In this document: positions 61,262 through 64,000 of the stretch, piece by piece
How positions within the stretch are numbered: the stretch's first letter is position 1
Layout: the number at the start of each line of letters is the position of its first letter
NCBI GenBank assembly: GCA_002405475.1
Contig: DHLX01000023.1
Span: 1 to 64,000 of the forward strand
DNA: 64,000 nucleotides
DNA from: Burkholderiales bacterium UBA4657
GTDB taxonomy: Bacteria; Pseudomonadota; Gammaproteobacteria; Burkholderiales; Burkholderiaceae_E
Reading direction: 5' to 3'
Notes under the pieces: model-generated
The model's input: only the letters and a program-made list of their open reading frames with translations
Told to the model about the DNA's origin: nothing
Databases searched by the model: none
Program-made: the position numbers and the translations under genes

Positions 61262-61284
61262 GGTCAGTTCCTTGAAGATTAACG

Positions 61285-61389
61285 CTAATTAGTAGTGATG
61301 GACTGGACAACATCCAAGATCGTAGTCTGAGCCTGGGCGCGATCAGTGCAGCCGATCGTGCCGGTAATCTCAATTATGGATTGATGCAT
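61285..61389 (-). CDS. Possible 34-residue ORF ahead of the oxidoreductase
   Basis: ATG 61387-61389 is preceded by AGGAG at a good distance. The frame codes for 34 residues (starting MHQSIIEITGTIGC) and stops 23 bases before the oxidoreductase start. No family is recognised. It could be a real short peptide or the remnant of a shortened gene. It is on the same strand as the oxidoreductase and divergent from the LysR gene. Confidence 0.35.
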   Translation of the reverse strand: MHQSIIEITGTIGCTDRAQAQTTILDVVQSITTN

Positions 61390-61492
61390 GAGTCACTCCT
61401 GTGAACCAAAAATTTTGTAATAGTCAGGATTATCGGAGTTCAATTGCTGTACGATAAGTATCAAATAAGGAATATTTGTTTCAACTTTCATT

Positions 61493-62419
61493 ATGGATAA
61501 ACTCAGCGCTCTGGAAATGCTGCTAAAAGCTGCCGAATCAGGCAGCTTCTCCGTGGCCGCACGGGAGTTGGGTCTGACACCCGCTGCAGTCAGCAAACAG
61601 GTCGGTAAGCTCGAGCGTAGCCTGGGTAAGGCCTTAGTCAGACGTAGCACGCGGCACATTGGATTAACCGATGCTGGACGTTTACTGCTGCAAACGATTG
61701 CGCCAGCACTGAATGTGGTACAGCAGGCCTTGTCTGAAATGCAGTCCAACGAGACAGCATACTCTGGCTCATTACGGGTCAGCATGGCACCGGGATTTGG
61801 TCGCAATTTTGTAATGCCAGTACTTGGTACCTGGCTTGCGCAACATCCATCGTTGAAATTTGATGGACATTTTGATAACCGACCAGTGAATCTGATTGCC
61901 CAGGGCTTCGATGTCGCAGTCTCGGGTGGACTAGAACTGCCAGGGGGTCTGATCGCGCGTGAGTTAGCCCCGCTACACTTGGTGCTGGTGGCGACCCCAG
62001 TTTATTTAGCCAATTTTGGTGAGCCTGATACGCCTGGAGATCTTCACAAGCATATTCTTCTGGCGTTGCGCTCGCCTTCAACGGGCCGGCCGCGCCCCTG
62101 GCATCTGATCGGTGAGCACGACATACTATTCGAGCCACCTGCTCGCCACCTGCTCAACGATCCCGAGGCTCTGGCTATGGCGGCTGAACTGAGCTGGGGC
62201 ATCGGTCTTGTGGGTCTGCCTCACGTACATAAGGCGCTGGCTACCGGCACCTTGCGCCGGGTATTGCCACGATACTGGGCAGATGCTGGCAGTATCCGTG
62301 TCTATCACGCGCATAACCGGTTGGTTCCGCCCAAGGTGAGAGATTTTGTGGATCTGTTAGTGGCGACCTCACGCTCTGAGGATTGGCATAAGGTTCTCAA
62401 CGGACGATCAGTTCGTTAA
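61493..62419 (+). CDS. LysR family transcriptional regulator
   Basis: The 308 residues have an N-terminal winged helix-turn-helix (LEMLLKAAESGSFSVAARELGLTPAAVSKQVGKLERSLGKALVRRSTR) and a C-terminal effector-binding domain (LRVSMAPGFGRNFVMPVLGTWLAQHPSLKFDGHFDNRPVNLIAQGFDVAVSGG). It is divergent from the small ORF and oxidoreductase, so it probably controls them from the 61390-61492 gap and represses itself. The inducer is unknown. Confidence 0.92.
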   Translation: MDKLSALEMLLKAAESGSFSVAARELGLTPAAVSKQVGKLERSLGKALVRRSTRHIGLTDAGRLLLQTIAPALNVVQQALSEMQSNETAYSGSLRVSMAPGFGRNFVMPVLGTWLAQHPSLKFDGHFDNRPVNLIAQGFDVAVSGGLELPGGLIARELAPLHLVLVATPVYLANFGEPDTPGDLHKHILLALRSPSTGRPRPWHLIGEHDILFEPPARHLLNDPEALAMAAELSWGIGLVGLPHVHKALATGTLRRVLPRYWADAGSIRVYHAHNRLVPPKVRDFVDLLVATSRSEDWHKVLNGRSVR

Positions 62420-63006
62420 AGTGTGGGTTCTAACCAGAAAAGACTCCAGTCTGATTTTGGGCATAAAAAGCCATATTGTCCCTACTAGGCGGACTTTTTA
62501 ATTAACGGCGACGTGAGAAGTTTTCTATCGATGGGTGGTAGTGGCTTGCCCATTTTTTCGGTACCGTCATGTGTCGAAGTTCAAGACCTAAAAATTAGCG
62601 GCGGAGCAAGTAAGTGCGCAGTCATACGGGTTTATTCATGCTGCTGACCCATGTGGTAACGATACCGCGCTTTCTTATATCTGAATAAAGCTGTCGTGCT
62701 GATCAAAAATTTGGTCGGAAAAAATCCATTCGAATCGTTCAAGATGGATAGTGCCATACAGATAAGAACTACGATTATTTTTACTAATTTTCCAGAGATA
62801 ACCGCGATTATGGATATTTGTCTGGGCCCGCTGGATTTGCTCTGCGCTGGGTATTTGTAGCGATGGGGGGGCTGGTTTTAGCCTAGCTATTGCGGGGCAG
62901 ACGTGCTCGCTGGTTCAATAGGAGTATGGCAATAATTCTGACACTATCGGTTTTACTCGCCTGGAGGTGAGGATTGTTTTTCCAGGAAACTACTACGTTT
63001 TTACGC
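62420..63006. other. Gene-poor stretch of 587 bases
   Basis: No coding frame with both a plausible start site and protein-like composition is seen on either strand, and no RNA gene, IS end or strong terminator is recognised. The region could be decayed sequence. A 77-residue minus-strand frame (62883-63116) lacks a good start and overlaps the better small ORF. Confidence 0.5.
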
Positions 63007-63213
63007 CTACATTTGTACTTCCTCGTATTCGACAGCCTTGAATTCATGACATGAAGCCAGCGCTGCCGAGCCGTCATGAAAATGGTAAATCGTGACACCA
63101 TTTTGAGCTGTTTCAAGTAAATCCGAGAGTTGTTCGGCGTAACGCAGAACTAGTGTCTGATCCAGAAACTCTAGTAGTCTTTGCAAATTTTGGGCAGTGT
63201 TTAATGTAGTCAT
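63007..63213 (-). CDS. Small hypothetical protein
   Basis: The 68-residue frame starts at ATG 63211-63213 with GGAG 8 bases ahead. The product is predicted helical at its start (NLQRLLEFLDQTLVLRYAEQLSDLLET) and acidic at its end. No family is recognised and no neighbour gives a clue. It is isolated between two empty stretches. It is judged coding from the start signal and regular amphipathic pattern only. Confidence 0.45.
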   Translation of the reverse strand: MTTLNTAQNLQRLLEFLDQTLVLRYAEQLSDLLETAQNGVTIYHFHDGSAALASCHEFKAVEYEEVQM

Positions 63214-63608
63214 TTTTTGTCTCCAAGGCTATGCAGTCTAGTGATAACCATTAATAAATATGGCTTTGAATAGCACCATAGAAACCAGTCTTTTTTTTAA
63301 ATGGTGTTCAATCAGATCAAGACCAATATCCAGGAGATGGGAAATGAATGAAAGGTTTTTGGCACATACTTCCTCAGTACATGATTATGCTTTTTTCCCC
63401 ATCTGTAATTGATGGGTGTGGTGGGTTAGGTCTGGCGGCATAAACGGGTGAAACAGCAATATGGCACGATTTGGATTATGTTAGCGGTACGAAGGCAGGA
63501 ATTTAGTGCAATTGCAGAGATGTGGTGTCTGTTATGCGTTGCGAAGCATGCTATTGCGCTTTATGACGCGACAAGCTACCCGAAACACGGATCTGGAGTC
63601 TAGAAAGC
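63214..63608. other. Gene-free stretch of 395 bases before xerD
   Basis: No convincing gene is visible. A CCCATC/GATGGG inverted pair near 63400 has T residues before rather than after the stem, so it is not a terminator. Promoter signals for xerD are not clear. Confidence 0.45.
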
Positions 63609-64000
63609 ATGACTGGTCTGGAAAAAATTGAGCCCTTGGCGGAAGATTTTTTGTCGTCATTATGGATAGAAGATGGACTGGCCAAAAATACGCTATCAGC
63701 CTATCGTGCCGATCTTGAGGCATTTATTCAATGGCTGAAAAAGAGTAACGTTGGATTGTTGTCGGTACAACAGAGCGATGTTTCTGCCTATTTGGCTGTC
63801 AGGCATGCAGCAAGCAAGGCTACTTCAGCCAATCGCCGTTTGACCGTACTCAGACGCTTCTATCGCTGGGCGCTGCGTGAACAACATATGCAGCATGACC
63901 CAACCGTCAATATTGAATCAGCGAAGCAGCCCTTGCGCTTTCCCAAAACCTTGAGCGAAGTGCAGGTTGAGGCTCTATTGGCGGCACCAGACGTGGCAAC
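63609..64000 (+). CDS. xerD: Tyrosine recombinase XerD, N-terminal part (cut by window end)
   Basis: The frame from ATG 63609 stays open to the window end (130 complete codons). The N-terminal core-binding domain is clear: FLSSLWIEDGLAKNTLSAYRADLEAFIQWL, then ANRRLTVLRRFYRWALRE, DPTVNIESAKQP and FPKTLSEVQVEALLAAP, which closely follow XerD. XerD with XerC resolves chromosome dimers at dif during division. The catalytic C-terminal half lies beyond the window. XerC is a less likely alternative. Confidence 0.88.
   Translation, partial: MTGLEKIEPLAEDFLSSLWIEDGLAKNTLSAYRADLEAFIQWLKKSNVGLLSVQQSDVSAYLAVRHAASKATSANRRLTVLRRFYRWALREQHMQHDPTVNIESAKQPLRFPKTLSEVQVEALLAAPDVA

Noticed and set aside
63380..63425. 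CCCATC/GATGGG hairpin near a T-run as terminator
   Set aside because: The T-run precedes the stem on the plus strand and there is no T-run after it on either strand.
1..64000. CRISPR arrays, insertion sequences, prophage or integrative elements
   Set aside because: No regularly spaced repeats, transposase frames or integrase other than the housekeeping XerD start were seen.

Overview
The window is chromosomal DNA of a motile, aerobic, Gram-negative betaproteobacterium. It is most likely a member of Burkholderiales close to Oxalobacteraceae, judged from gene content and order; I could not search a database. Supporting signs are an flhDC master operon combined with flhF and a MinD-type gene, the late flagellar order fliC-flaG-fliD-fliS-fliT-fliK-fhlB, zapA followed by 6S RNA, a GluQ-RS gene, a VC_2705-type acetate symporter beside acs, and moderate GC content.

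Layout. (1) 1-3.9 kb: the end of an unknown gene, then a minus-strand cobalamin uptake operon btuB-btuC-btuD led by a clear cobalamin riboswitch (about 3915-4138). (2) 4.2-9.1 kb: a ZapB-like protein, ZapA, 6S RNA with its own promoter and terminator, a TauE/SafE exporter, RhlE helicase, GluQ-RS and a pirin. (3) 9.0-40.1 kb: a flagellar and chemotaxis island of about 31 kb. The minus-strand block makes the filament and its chaperones (fliC, flaG, fliD, fliS, fliT, fliK, fhlB). The plus-strand block holds flhDC, motAB, cheYZ, flhB, flhA, flhF, a degenerate flhG, fliA and a tandem-repeat soluble chemoreceptor-like gene. Then come flgN/flgM/flgA (minus) and flgB to flgL (plus), with a transmembrane chemoreceptor inserted in the opposite direction between flgG and flgH. 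(4) 40.1-48.7 kb: signalling genes (REC-PAS-GGDEF-EAL, a GGDEF cyclase, a REC plus degenerate GGDEF protein), an iron-binding protein divergent from a patatin lipoprotein across a Fur box, an NlpC/P60 peptidase and a YdcF-like protein. (5) 48.8-59.7 kb: an exported methyltransferase-like protein, an APC permease, murI, class I fumarase, a YqhA-like protein, and an acetate module of acs, YggT-like, TPR, DUF485 and actP-type symporter. (6) 59.7-64 kb: tRNA-Ser(GGA), a DUF1579 protein, a Rossmann oxidoreductase broken by an in-frame stop, a divergent LysR regulator, about 1.2 kb of nearly empty DNA, and the start of xerD cut by the window edge.

How it works together. FlhDC should switch on the hook-basal-body genes. 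FliA (sigma-28) then drives late genes, and FlgM holds FliA back until hook completion. A near-perfect sigma-28 site lies in front of flgM and a weaker one in front of fliC. FlhF and the MinD-like partner suggest control of flagellar number or position. The c-di-GMP genes directly after flgL probably link motility to sessile growth. Acs and the symporter form an acetate uptake and activation unit.

Most of the window is well-known biology. The parts that deserve a second look are the tandem chemoreceptor-tip protein after fliA, the FlhG homologue without a P-loop, the chemoreceptor inside the flg operon, the exported methyltransferase-like protein, the coiled-coil insert and EF-hand-like loop in the acetate symporter, and the oxidoreductase interrupted by a stop codon. 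No CRISPR array, insertion sequence or prophage was recognised.
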